In this document: positions 16,513 to 24,785 of the stretch, in pieces
How the letters are laid out: every line of letters starts with the position of its first letter
Position numbering within the stretch: the first letter of the stretch is position 1
Assembly (NCBI GenBank): GCA_012959785.1
Contig: DUCM01000021.1
Span: 309,025-373,024, forward strand
Direction: 5' to 3'
Length of the DNA: 64,000 nt
DNA from: Planctomycetota bacterium
GTDB lineage: Bacteria > Planctomycetota > UBA1135 > GCA-002686595
The notes under the pieces: model-generated
Seen by the model: the letters and a program-made list of their open reading frames with translations, nothing else
Databases searched by the model: none
What the model was told of the DNA's origin: nothing
Program-made: the position numbers and the translations under genes

Positions 16513-18002
16513 GCGGGGCTGTTCACGAGGGAGTGCAGGAAGGCATCGACCTTGTTGGCTGTGATCACGCCGTAATTTGCGGCGCCCAACCAGCCGGACA
16601 TGATGATGCCCACGCTGCCTGCATGATACAGACCCTCGATCTCTTCGCTGAGATTCATGGAATAGGCTAGCCCTTCGAACTTTGTGCCAAAGGATGATCC
16701 TTGCGCGTGCTGGGTGTAGAACTCGAAGGTGCGCGGGGTGGCGGCCTCGATGTGGTCGAGCTTGGAGCGGATGCCCGGGTGGCTGCGCTCGAGGCAACAG
16801 AGGGTGTCTTCGATGAGGCGCTGCTTGTCGGCTTCGTATTCCGCGTCGCTGAGGCCCGTCCAGTCGGCCCAGTTGGCATTCATGGACGAGACGATGGTGT
16901 AGCGATCGGAACCGGGGCGTGTTTTGGGGTAGTAGTACGAGAAGGTGCGGCTCTCGCCGTGCTTGTCGCAGAGCGATGGCGAGTCAAAGCGCTCGCGGGT
17001 CGAAGTGAACTGTAGGTCGGTTGTGAAGGGTAGCTCTTCGCCAGCGCGCAGGCCCATGTAGACCTGGGTGCTGGAATTGTTCAGGCGCACCTTCGAGAAG
17101 CCCTCGAGGTAGTCCGGCCTGAAGTGCTGCGGTCCTACTAGACGCTCGATGGTGGTTTTGAGGTTCGCGTTGGAGAGTACGCAGCCGGCTTCGATGGTGT
17201 GCCTTTGGCCCTGGCTGTCGATGGCCTCGATGCCGTGTGCGCGACCGCCCTGCACCAGGATGCGCGCCACTTGCACACGATTGCGCAACTCCACGCCGCT
17301 CTTTTTGAGTTCTCGCTTGCACTGCCCGATGAAGTGGTCGGTGCCACCTGAGTAGGTGTAGACACCCTTGTTCATGAAGTTGGAGAACACGATCCCATAC
17401 GAGATCGCAGGGTCAGCAAGGCTGGAACCGTTGGCGTAGCTGATGGGTTCCATCAGGAGCCGGTGCACATCGTTGCGGCCGGGAAAGAACCTCTCGAAGA
17501 GCTCGCCGGTGGTCTCGCCCGAGTCATCGAAGAAGTTCATCGCACGCAGGGCCTGGTAAAAATCCTCGACCTTGCTGCGCTTCTGCCCGAAGGTCTGCAC
17601 GAGATGGTGCGTAAAATCCTCCTTGGTAAAGCTCGTCTCTAGCTCGAACTGGGGATTCTTGAAGGTGATGCTCTCCAGGGGCACGATGCGATCGGCGATG
17701 GCCTGGCTCCAGTACTTGCGGCAGGTTTTCTTCATGCCGAAGGGGAAACCGTGCAAGGAGATGTCGAAGATGTGCCCGCCCTTGCGCTTGAACCAGGTGG
17801 CCATGCCGCCGAAGTTGTAGTGCTGTTCGGTGAGCAGGACCGAAAAGCCAGCGCGCCCGAGAACATTGGCGGCGGTCATCCCCGCCAGTCCGCTGCCGAT
17901 CACGATCAGGTCGTAATAGGGCTTGATGCCGTCAAGGGGGTCGCCCTTGAAGGGAGCCTTGCCGTCGCGGCTGCCCCGGTGGTAGGTCGGTTTCGATTCC
18001 AT
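16509..18002 (-). CDS. FAD-dependent oxidoreductase, CrtI/phytoene-desaturase-like (A)
   Basis: 497 aa. YDLIVIGSGLAGMTAANVLG followed by LLTEQHYNFGGMATWF is the dinucleotide-binding N-terminus of the CrtI/CrtISO family; the C-terminal GLYHAGSVGIIMSGWLGAANYG is the second FAD-contact region. It has about 35 residues before the Rossmann motif. In carotenoid pathways relatives desaturate or isomerise polyenes, but no phytoene synthase is present here. Location next to an ACP and FAS-type enzymes suggests a substrate that is an acyl chain on ACP. It is adjacent to a second member (18004-19416), with 1 nt between them. Both lie in the same order and orientation, so they may act as a pair. Confidence 0.82.
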   Translation of the reverse strand: MESKPTYHRGSRDGKAPFKGDPLDGIKPYYDLIVIGSGLAGMTAANVLGRAGFSVLLTEQHYNFGGMATWFKRKGGHIFDISLHGFPFGMKKTCRKYWSQAIADRIVPLESITFKNPQFELETSFTKEDFTHHLVQTFGQKRSKVEDFYQALRAMNFFDDSGETTGELFERFFPGRNDVHRLLMEPISYANGSSLADPAISYGIVFSNFMNKGVYTYSGGTDHFIGQCKRELKKSGVELRNRVQVARILVQGGRAHGIEAIDSQGQRHTIEAGCVLSNANLKTTIERLVGPQHFRPDYLEGFSKVRLNNSSTQVYMGLRAGEELPFTTDLQFTSTRERFDSPSLCDKHGESRTFSYYYPKTRPGSDRYTIVSSMNANWADWTGLSDAEYEADKQRLIEDTLCCLERSHPGIRSKLDHIEAATPRTFEFYTQHAQGSSFGTKFEGLAYSMNLSEEIEGLYHAGSVGIIMSGWLGAANYGVITANKVDAFLHSLVNSPA

Positions 18003-18003
18003 A

Positions 18004-19416
18004 TCAGCGCAGAGAGGGCTTCAGGCAGTAGCGATTGGCCATGGAGACGCCCGAGAGCATCGCACCGGTGACGCCCAGGAGTCCCTGGTCGGTGCCGATC
18101 AGGTGCAGGTTTTGGAGAGGTGTTTTTCCGTCGAAGCGCTTGGTGGAGGCGCCGTAGACCGCGCCATCGATGCGGCCGGTGAAGCGTTCGACGGTGCGCG
18201 GCGTGAAGCAGTCGCTGAATACGCTGTAGTCGCGAGGGTGAAAGCCGAGGTGTTCCTGAGCCCTGGCCAGGATGCTCGTTTGCACCTCTTCCTTGGCAGC
18301 TTCGTAGGCATCGCCCACGAGTTCGCGCCAGGCCACGGGGTTGGCCAGGGAGGTGGTGCGGATGATGCCCTCGCGGAGCGGCTCTTCGCTGGCGTAGTTG
18401 TTGGGACAGCAGAGCACGCCGCTCTGGGTGTCCACCAGGCCCGCTGGTCGGCGGTAGCGAAACTCGGGGGCATCATTGAAGAACTGAATTGTTGCGCCAA
18501 AGCCCAGGTCGGCCGGCTCGCGGTCGAGAACATGGATCGACTCGACGAAGGAGAGCGTGCCGAGTTCCTCGGGGCGCACATGCCGGGCGTACATGTCGTC
18601 GCCGGCGAGGCGCATGCTCTCCGCCCAGCCCGCGCTCGAGAGCACTTTCTGGGCCGCAAGTTCCTGACCATCTTCGAGGCGCACGCCCAGGCAGCGGCCG
18701 TCTTCGTGGACGATCTCCTTGACACCTGAGCGCATGCGCAATTCGCCGCCAAGGTCGCGGTAGCGCGCCACCAGGAGATCCAAGAGGGGCTTGATGCCAC
18801 CGGCGGGACGGGCGAAGCCTTCCTGGAGGATGCTCTTGAACAGGATCACCCCCTGGTACCAATCCACATCGTCTTCGCGGGCGCTGCCGTAAAAGAGCAG
18901 CGGGCAGAGCAGCATGTCCACCAGCTGTGGATCGCTGATGCTTTGGGACAACTGGCTGCGGGCGCTCAGGCTGGTGTCGCTGGGGCGAAAGGCATCGTAA
19001 GCATCGATGCGCCGCACGAGGCTCTCGAAACCCTCGACCTGATCGGGGAAAGCCCGGGCGATCTCGCTGCGCAGCAACTCGAAATCGTTGCTGAAGGCCA
19101 GTTTGACCCCCGGAAAGCGCACCTCGGAAAAGCTCTGTTGGCCGAGCTTGAGATCGTCGTAGCCAAGGCGCAACTGCCGCAGGAGTTTCGAGAGCGGCGT
19201 GCCGCGGGTGCCCTTGGGGACCCAATTCGTCAGGGCGTGCAGCCCCACATCGAAGCGCCTGCCGGCGCGTTTGAAAAAAGAATTGAGCCCACCCCAGAGG
19301 TAGTGCTTCTCCAGGATCAGGACTCGTTGATCGAACTGCGCCAATCGGATGCCCGCCGCCAGCCCACTCATGCCGGCGCCGATGATGATCGTGTCAAAGG
19401 TGGGGGGCGAGGACAT
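18004..19416 (-). CDS. FAD-dependent oxidoreductase, CrtI/phytoene-desaturase-like (B)
   Basis: 470 aa. FDTIIIGAGMSGLAAGIRLA binds FAD, and VLILEKHYLWGGLNSFF follows in the CrtI style. The C-terminal LHLIGTDQGLLGVTGAMLSG is the family's second nucleotide-contact motif. It is clearly different in sequence from oxidoreductase A, so the two are ancient paralogs rather than a recent duplication. Likely role: desaturation, isomerisation or another redox step on a carrier-bound lipid. The ACP gene lies 46 nt upstream. Paired CrtI-like genes beside an ACP and FabF/FabZ are also features, as I recall them, of the gene sets proposed for ladderane synthesis in anammox bacteria. Confidence 0.82.
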   Translation of the reverse strand: MSSPPTFDTIIIGAGMSGLAAGIRLAQFDQRVLILEKHYLWGGLNSFFKRAGRRFDVGLHALTNWVPKGTRGTPLSKLLRQLRLGYDDLKLGQQSFSEVRFPGVKLAFSNDFELLRSEIARAFPDQVEGFESLVRRIDAYDAFRPSDTSLSARSQLSQSISDPQLVDMLLCPLLFYGSAREDDVDWYQGVILFKSILQEGFARPAGGIKPLLDLLVARYRDLGGELRMRSGVKEIVHEDGRCLGVRLEDGQELAAQKVLSSAGWAESMRLAGDDMYARHVRPEELGTLSFVESIHVLDREPADLGFGATIQFFNDAPEFRYRRPAGLVDTQSGVLCCPNNYASEEPLREGIIRTTSLANPVAWRELVGDAYEAAKEEVQTSILARAQEHLGFHPRDYSVFSDCFTPRTVERFTGRIDGAVYGASTKRFDGKTPLQNLHLIGTDQGLLGVTGAMLSGVSMANRYCLKPSLR

Positions 19417-19462
19417 GCGAGCAGGGGTACTTGGAAAAGAGAGCGGGCGTCCCCATCCCGGT

Positions 19463-19735
19463 TCAGGCGTTCACTAGCTTGAGTTCCTTGCCCTCAAGCT
19501 TGGGGGCCAGATACCTCGCACAGCCGTCGAGAGTGTTCAGCTCGCCGTACTCCGCTTCGGGGACCTGCACGCCATAGCGCTTGCGCAGCTCCATGACGAT
19601 GTCGAGGAAGTCCATCGAGTCGAGCTCGATCTGGTCGCGCAAGGGCACGGCAGTATCGAGGCCGACGAGTTCCTCGTCGGGGGCGATGGTGGCGATGATG
19701 TCCTTGATGGCGGTGATGATTTCTTCGGAAGTCAT
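19463..19735 (-). CDS. Acyl carrier protein, pathway-specific
   Basis: 90 aa, acidic. IELDSMDFLDIVMELRKRYG is the helix-2 region with Ser40 as the phosphopantetheine attachment site (DSMD rather than the usual DSLD). Length and acidity fit a stand-alone type II ACP. It is probably loaded by the transferase at 13889-14515 and used by the KAS, FabG, FabZ and FabI homologues around it, and possibly by the two FAD enzymes. An AGGAC-type site lies close to the start; ATG 19735 begins MTSEEI. Confidence 0.92.
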   Translation of the reverse strand: MTSEEIITAIKDIIATIAPDEELVGLDTAVPLRDQIELDSMDFLDIVMELRKRYGVQVPEAEYGELNTLDGCARYLAPKLEGKELKLVNA

Positions 19736-19780
19736 GTCTATGGAACCGCGACGCGGATACGCGGGAGTGTCAGGGAGGAT

Positions 19781-21028
19781 CTAGAAGCGACGGACGATGA
19801 CCGCCGAGTTGATGCCGAGCATGCCGAAGGAGAGGTTCAAAATAGTGTCGACACGGCTCACCTCGGTGGGCGTGTTCAAGACCAGTCCTCTCATTTGGCA
19901 CTCGGGATCCAACTCGTCGACATTGATCGTCGGGTGGATGGTGTTGTCGTCAAAGGACGGCAGGTTGCCGGCCAGTTCCAGGGCGCCAGCGGCGCCCATT
20001 GTGTGGCCGATAAAGCTCTTGGTGTTGTTGATGCGGGTGCCCTCGGAGTCGCCGAAGACTTCGCGCACCGCGCGGCATTCCTCGACATCGCCCGAGGGCG
20101 TGGAGGTTGCGTGGGTGTTGACGATGTCGATCTCGCTGGCACCGATGCCTGCTGACGCGAGGGCGGCGCGCATGCACTCGTTTTGTCTTTCGGCGAAGGG
20201 CAGCACGAAGTCGCGGGCGTCGGAGTTGACCGCATAGCCCAGGACCTCGCCGTAGATGCGGGCTCCCCGGAGCTGGGCGTCTTCGAGGCGTTCGAGGGTG
20301 TAGAGGCAGCCGCCTTCGGAGACCACGATGCCGTTGCGGTCCTTGTCGAAGGGCCGCGAGGCGCGGCAGGGGTCGGTGTGTCTGGCCAGTGCGCCCTGAG
20401 AGGCGAAGCTGGCGAAGATGCCGAAGGTGTGGATGCTCTCGGAGACCCCGCCAGCGAGGGCCAGATCAACCTGATCGAGTTGCAGCATCTGCGCTCCCTG
20501 GATCAGCCCCAGGTTGCCTGCTGCGCAGGCGCCGCCCAGGCAGTAAGCCGGTCCCGTGATGCCCAGGTTCAAGGTCACCTCACCGGCGGGGTTGTTGGCC
20601 ACCGTGCGGGGGTTGTGGTGGTGCGACCAAAAGGCCAGGTCGAAGTCGTACTCGGCCACGGCGTGGACTTCGTTCTCGGTCTCCACATTACCGTGCTCGG
20701 TGATGCCCACATAGATGCCCGTGCGCGCCGCTGCGTAGACTCCCGTGCGGTTTTCCGGCTTGAAAAGCTCCGCATCGATCAGGGCTTCGTTGGCGCAATA
20801 GACGGCGATCGAGCCGGCACGGGTCCCGCGGCGCTGTTCCTTGCGCTTTTGATGCTTGAGGGCGTCGAAGTGGGCCACGCCGGCGAGGGTCTCGCCCACA
20901 TGGCGGATCGAGTACTTCTCAACGCCCGAAACTCCAGCGAGCAGGTTGGCCCGAAAGTCCGTGAGGTTGTCGCCGTTGGGGCTCGCGAGCCCCACGCCGG
21001 TGATGACGATGCGCGGGAGATCAGCCAC
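19781..21028 (-). CDS. Beta-ketoacyl-ACP synthase II, FabF-like
   Basis: 415 aa ketosynthase. IVITGVGLASPNG at the N-terminus, Cys168 in GGACAAGN as the active-site Cys, THATSTPSGD with the first His, and TKSFIGHTMGAAGALE with the Lys and second His. The elongation triad is complete. The motif around the Cys (GGACAAG) departs from the housekeeping FabF form (TACSSG / TACAT), as does THATSTPSGD. It elongates acyl-ACP with malonyl-ACP. Only one such ketosynthase and no chain-length-factor partner are in the cluster. Its start overlaps the regulator stop by 8 nt. Confidence 0.9.
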   Translation of the reverse strand: MADLPRIVITGVGLASPNGDNLTDFRANLLAGVSGVEKYSIRHVGETLAGVAHFDALKHQKRKEQRRGTRAGSIAVYCANEALIDAELFKPENRTGVYAAARTGIYVGITEHGNVETENEVHAVAEYDFDLAFWSHHHNPRTVANNPAGEVTLNLGITGPAYCLGGACAAGNLGLIQGAQMLQLDQVDLALAGGVSESIHTFGIFASFASQGALARHTDPCRASRPFDKDRNGIVVSEGGCLYTLERLEDAQLRGARIYGEVLGYAVNSDARDFVLPFAERQNECMRAALASAGIGASEIDIVNTHATSTPSGDVEECRAVREVFGDSEGTRINNTKSFIGHTMGAAGALELAGNLPSFDDNTIHPTINVDELDPECQMRGLVLNTPTEVSRVDTILNLSFGMLGINSAVIVRRF

Positions 21029-21728
21029 CTGTCACCTCGCTCGGTTTCGCGTCTCGCGGCTGCGACTCCAGCTCGCTTTCGGCTTCGAGTCGCAGGGCGG
21101 CCAATTCCGCTGGGGTGGCGCCGGTCAATATGCGTGCGGGCACGCCCACGCCAACCTTGAAGGCGGCGGTGATCGCTTTCGACAGAAGACTCTGGCTATC
21201 GCCGAGGGCGCGCTCGACGGAGTTAAAGACGAGTTGCATGACTGCGTCGGCGATATCGCAGGAGGAGACGATGGAGCGCAGGGTCAGGACTCGAGGGTCC
21301 TTGTCACCGTAGGTTTCACGCACATAGGCCAGGGTGCCCGCGGCGGTTTGGCGCAGCTTGCCGAGGACCAGCTGTTCGCGGCGCCGGAAGACCGTGGCCA
21401 CGATAGAGAGGGTGTTGCCGATGGGAGAGTGCAGGTTGCAACGCCGCGTCGAGTCGAAGCAGGGCCGGATGGCGCCCCACTCGCTGAGTTCACTCAAGCA
21501 GGCCGAAGTCGAGCCTTGCGAAATCCCCAGGCTGCTAGCAATTTCCTTGCTCGAGAGGGGGCCGGGCGAAAGCACGAGCAAACCCCAGACACGTCCGTGA
21601 ATGCGCTTGAACCCGAAGGTCTTGAAGAACAGCTCGAAGGTCGGCAGCTGCTCCATCAAGCGCTCGTCGAGTCCCGCGTGGGGCTCGGGGGTTGTCCCTG
21701 CGGGGGACACAGCCGTGGGATGGGGCAT
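21021..21728 (-). CDS. GbsR/MarR-type transcriptional regulator
   Basis: About 235 aa from ATG 21728; the longer frame to 22136 lacks family sequence. HGRVWGLLVLSPGPLSSKEIASSLGISQGSTSACLSELSEWGAI is a winged helix-turn-helix of the GbsR/MarR type. The C-terminal 110 residues are helical in appearance and may form a dimerisation or ligand-binding region. It is the first gene of the run that goes through the FabF-like gene to oleD and overlaps the next gene by 8 nt, so it probably controls this operon and itself. A perfect inverted repeat (21816-21837) lies 88 nt upstream of its start and is the best candidate operator. Confidence 0.8.
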   Translation of the reverse strand: MPHPTAVSPAGTTPEPHAGLDERLMEQLPTFELFFKTFGFKRIHGRVWGLLVLSPGPLSSKEIASSLGISQGSTSACLSELSEWGAIRPCFDSTRRCNLHSPIGNTLSIVATVFRRREQLVLGKLRQTAAGTLAYVRETYGDKDPRVLTLRSIVSSCDIADAVMQLVFNSVERALGDSQSLLSKAITAAFKVGVGVPARILTGATPAELAALRLEAESELESQPRDAKPSEVTGG

Positions 21729-21815
21729 GGGGAAAAAATCCCTTCGTTGACCCAAGCGGGGCAAGCTCGGGAAGGGAGAACAGGTGGGGCGCGGCGGGAA
21801 GGGGGCGGAAATGGC

Positions 21816-21837
21816 CTTATCAAGCTTTCCTGATAAG
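21816..21837. promoter_or_regulatory. Palindromic operator candidate upstream of the lipid operon
   Basis: CTTATCA, 8-nt spacer, TGATAAG: a perfect 7-bp inverted repeat in the 263-nt gap between oleA's stop and the regulator's start. It is AT-rich in a GC-rich setting and centred about 98 nt upstream of the regulator ATG, a sensible position for self-repression or activation of the minus-strand operon. No clear -10/-35 boxes could be assigned. Confidence 0.55.
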
Positions 21838-21991
21838 CACCGGGCGCAAGCAGACCGTCTGAAGGCCTCCGCGTCCACCCTGAAGCGCCAAAAAGCCACT
21901 CTGGAGCCCGGCGAAACTCTGAACCCCGAGTCTGGAGCCCAAGCAAGTGAGAAGGGGGCTGCTGCTGGGGGTAGGGCTGCTGGAGGTTGTC

Positions 21992-23026
21992 TCAGATCTC
22001 CACGCCCAACATGACGCAGTGCAGCCCGCTGCCGATACCCAGGAGGGCCACCCGCTGGCCAGGGCTGAAGAAGCCCTCGCGGTCGGCCAGGTCGAAGGTG
22101 ATGGGCAGGGAGACCGAGCCGATATTGCCCAGCCACTCCACCGTGGGGAAATCGGCCTCGCGATCCAGCCCCAGAGTTTCGAGCAGGAGTTTGCGGTGGG
22201 CCGCGCCGACCTGGTGGGTGATGACGCCGAGGTTGGAGTCCGCGCTCCAGCCGAGCTCCCGCTGGAACTCGGCCCAGGTGCGTTCAGCGAGTTGATTGCC
22301 CGCGTGCAAGAGTTTCTCGGAGTCGGTCTGCATCAGGGGGCCGTCCTCCCCGGATGCCTGGCCACGGCAGAGTTCCACATGGTTCGTGGCCGCGAGGGAT
22401 ACGCCGCCCACCAAACGCCGCGAAACTCTGGACAAATCCGCGCGGGTGACCACGCAGGCGGCGGCGCCTGAACCGATGGTGAGCGAAGCGTAGGCCAGTT
22501 TGAGTTCCTTGCGCGTGACCTTGGTCTGTTGGCGCAGGTGCCTGAGGGTCTGGCGCACGAGAGGTCCGCCATCTTCGCCGGCAACCACCAGCGCCGCTTC
22601 AATATCGCCCGCTTCGATGGCGCGCGCCACAACAGAGAGAGCATTGGCGAAACCGAGGCAGGCGTTGGAGAGATCGAAGGCGCAGCAGTGCGCACTCAAA
22701 CCCAGGGCGTTGTGAACCACCGAGGCGCTGGCGGGTTCGAGGAAATCGCGGCAGACCGAGGCGTGGATCAGCATTCCGATTCGGTCGCGGTCAATTTCGC
22801 AACGCGCCAGGGCATCTTCCGCTGCACGCCGCGCCACTTCGCTTGGCAGGGTGCCCGTGGGCCAGAAGCGGCGCTCGCGGATTCCGCTCATGAGTTCCAG
22901 GCGGCCAATGCTCAAGCCGAGGTCGGCGTAGACATCCGCCAACTCTGCTTCGATTTGCTCGGAAGTGGTGGCCTCCGCGGGGAGGGCATGGCCAAAGGCC
23001 TCGAGGTGGACGGACTTGAATCTCAA
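21992..23026 (-). CDS. oleA: OleA-like acyl-CoA condensing enzyme (head-to-head)
   Basis: 344 aa thiolase-fold enzyme from TTG 23026, whose N-terminus MRFKSV resembles OleA; no ATG is available and the Shine-Dalgarno signal is weak. Cys123 in SNACLG is the nucleophile. Glu97 in CRDFLEPA lies 26 residues earlier, as in Xanthomonas OleA (Glu117/Cys143). His271 in THQVG and Asn301 in GNIGSVSLP keep the 30-residue spacing of that enzyme. OleA condenses two fatty acyl thioesters by a non-decarboxylative Claisen reaction. These residues separate it from FabH. It is encoded upstream of the regulator and separated from oleBCD by the fatty-acid genes, but on the same strand. Confidence 0.9.
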   Translation of the reverse strand: MRFKSVHLEAFGHALPAEATTSEQIEAELADVYADLGLSIGRLELMSGIRERRFWPTGTLPSEVARRAAEDALARCEIDRDRIGMLIHASVCRDFLEPASASVVHNALGLSAHCCAFDLSNACLGFANALSVVARAIEAGDIEAALVVAGEDGGPLVRQTLRHLRQQTKVTRKELKLAYASLTIGSGAAACVVTRADLSRVSRRLVGGVSLAATNHVELCRGQASGEDGPLMQTDSEKLLHAGNQLAERTWAEFQRELGWSADSNLGVITHQVGAAHRKLLLETLGLDREADFPTVEWLGNIGSVSLPITFDLADREGFFSPGQRVALLGIGSGLHCVMLGVEI

Positions 23027-23215
23027 TCGGTGCGGGGCTTGCTTCTGGGCTGAATGGGCGCAGGACCTGGGCGGAGTGGTCTCGATAGTCGGGCGAACAG
23101 GATAGGGGCGCTGGCTCCTGTGCGCTCGCCATAAATCAAGTTGGAGGGCCCGTCCGGCCACCGCAGGGCGGCTCTGGTTGACGAAACTCGGCGTTTTCGG
23201 GCACCCTCTAGGGTC

Positions 23216-24424
23216 ATGTCCGAGTCGACCTGTTCCATTCTGCACATCGACATGGACGCGTTCTACGCCTCCGTGGAAGTACGCGACCAGCCCAATCTCC
23301 TGGGTCAACCGGTCTGTGTTGGCGGGCCCGAAGGCGGCCGCGGGGTGATCTCGGCGGCCAGCTACGAGGCCCGCAAGTTCGGTGTGCACTCGGCCATGCC
23401 CTGCGCTCAGGCCCGTCGTCTGTGCCCATCCATGGTGCTGCTTCCGCCCGACTTCGATCGCTACACCGAAGCCTCGCGCCAGATCATGGCCGTCTTCCAG
23501 AGCTTCACGCCTCTGGTGGAACCCCTCTCTCTCGACGAGGCCTTCCTGGATGTTTCAGGTTGCGAGAGGCTCCACGGTAGCGCCCGCGACATCGGCTTGA
23601 GCATCAAGCGCGAGATCCAAAAGCGCACCGCTCTGGTGGCCTCGGTGGGGCTCGCGCCTTCGAAGTTTCTGGCCAAGCTGGCCAGCGACCTGGACAAGCC
23701 CGATGGCTTTCGCGTGATCGAACCCCACGAGATTCGTGCGGTTCTCGATCCCTTGTCGGTCTCCAAGATCTTCGGAGTGGGCCAGCGCACGGCCAAGCGC
23801 CTTGGCGCCATGGGCATCCACACCGTGGGCGACCTCGCCCACCGTCCACGCCATGAGGTCGCCCGCGAGTTCGGAACTAGCGGCGCCTGGATCCACGATC
23901 TCGCCCACGGCATCGACACGCGTCGGGTGACGCCGCGCCGGTCGGAGAAGTCAAGCGGCTGCGAGCGCACCTTCGCCGAGGACATCGAGGACCGCGAGGA
24001 GTTGCGCCTATTCCTCTTGCAGTTTTGCGAGGGCATCGGCTTTCAGTTGCGCCACAAGGGCCTGCGCGGCCGCACGGTGACCCTCAAGGCGCGCTTTGGC
24101 GACTTCACCACCGTCACTCGCACCAAGACCCTCAGCACCGCCACGAATCTCGGGCCGCGAATCTACGCCACCGCGCGCGATCTGCTCGAACGGGTGCCCC
24201 CCGGCCCCCTGCGCCTCTTGGGCGTGCAGATTTCGGCCCTTGAGGATGTCCGCCTACCCCGTCAACAGGGCCTCTTCGACTCACCCGCCAACGATGCCCA
24301 AGCCGCGTCCGCTGACGAGGCCAGCAGCGCCCGCTTGGGCCGCGTCACCCGCGGTCTTGACCGCCTGCGCCACAAGTACGGCAAGGCCGTCGTGGTCCCC
24401 GCCAGCCTCCTGGGCCGGGGTTAG
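23216..24424 (+). CDS. dinB: DNA polymerase IV (Y-family)
   Basis: 402 aa. Error-prone translesion polymerase. ILHIDMDAFYASVE and SLDEAFLDVSG carry the catalytic acidic residues; VGLAPSKFLAKLASDLDKP and the HhH region IFGVGQRTAKRLGAMGI follow, with the little-finger domain at the C-terminus. ATG 23216 begins directly before the first catalytic motif as in the family; the open frame upstream is not DinB. It diverges from oleA, with 189 nt between the starts. No LexA-type box was recognised there. It ends with QGLFD, which may be a beta-clamp-binding motif, followed by about 60 residues. The stop overlaps the next convergent gene by 4 nt. Confidence 0.94.
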   Translation: MSESTCSILHIDMDAFYASVEVRDQPNLLGQPVCVGGPEGGRGVISAASYEARKFGVHSAMPCAQARRLCPSMVLLPPDFDRYTEASRQIMAVFQSFTPLVEPLSLDEAFLDVSGCERLHGSARDIGLSIKREIQKRTALVASVGLAPSKFLAKLASDLDKPDGFRVIEPHEIRAVLDPLSVSKIFGVGQRTAKRLGAMGIHTVGDLAHRPRHEVAREFGTSGAWIHDLAHGIDTRRVTPRRSEKSSGCERTFAEDIEDREELRLFLLQFCEGIGFQLRHKGLRGRTVTLKARFGDFTTVTRTKTLSTATNLGPRIYATARDLLERVPPGPLRLLGVQISALEDVRLPRQQGLFDSPANDAQAASADEASSARLGRVTRGLDRLRHKYGKAVVVPASLLGRG

Positions 24425-24762
24425 AACGCGCGCTCGAACTCGTTCATGATCTCGGCAAAGCTGCCGGTGACGAGTGCGAAGAATGTGCTGAGCACGGTGA
24501 TCACGATGGAGATGTAGCCCAGGACGAGTCCCGCGAGGGCCATGCCGCGGCCTCGGAGAGGGCCTGATTCGTCGCCAACTTCGGAGAGGCCCATGTGGCC
24601 CAGGATGACGGCGGGGATGCCGGTCAGGCAGCCGCAGCAGATGGGGCTTAGGATGCCCAGAATCAGGGAATACAGGCAGAGCTGAGAGAGTTTTTGAACA
24701 GCGGTGGCTGTGGAATCTCCCTCGTTTTCCCAATCGTCGTTCTTCTCGTTGAATTCCGCCAT
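24421..24762 (-). CDS. DUF4190-type small membrane protein
   Basis: 113 aa with two hydrophobic segments separated by a short loop: LCLYSLILGILSPICCGCLTG and GMALAGLVLGYISIVITVLS, with GHMGLSEV between them. This pattern (small, two helices, AVILGHMGL) is the DUF4190 type, whose function is unknown. ATG 24762 is chosen because the upstream part of the open frame is shadow sequence from the ferredoxin gene. The stop is shared with dinB in opposite orientation (24421-24424). Confidence 0.75.
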   Translation of the reverse strand: MAEFNEKNDDWENEGDSTATAVQKLSQLCLYSLILGILSPICCGCLTGIPAVILGHMGLSEVGDESGPLRGRGMALAGLVLGYISIVITVLSTFFALVTGSFAEIMNEFERAF

Positions 24763-24785
24763 GGTTAGCCTGGTTTGGAGCTTGT

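Noticed and set aside
16509..19416. Carotenoid biosynthesis cluster
   Set aside because: Two CrtI-like genes are present but no phytoene synthase, geranylgeranyl synthase or cyclase; surrounding genes are fatty-acid and Ole enzymes.
20183..21160. 325-codon plus-strand frame opposite the FabF-like gene
   Set aside because: Antisense to a ketosynthase with all catalytic residues; composition typical of a GC-rich shadow frame.
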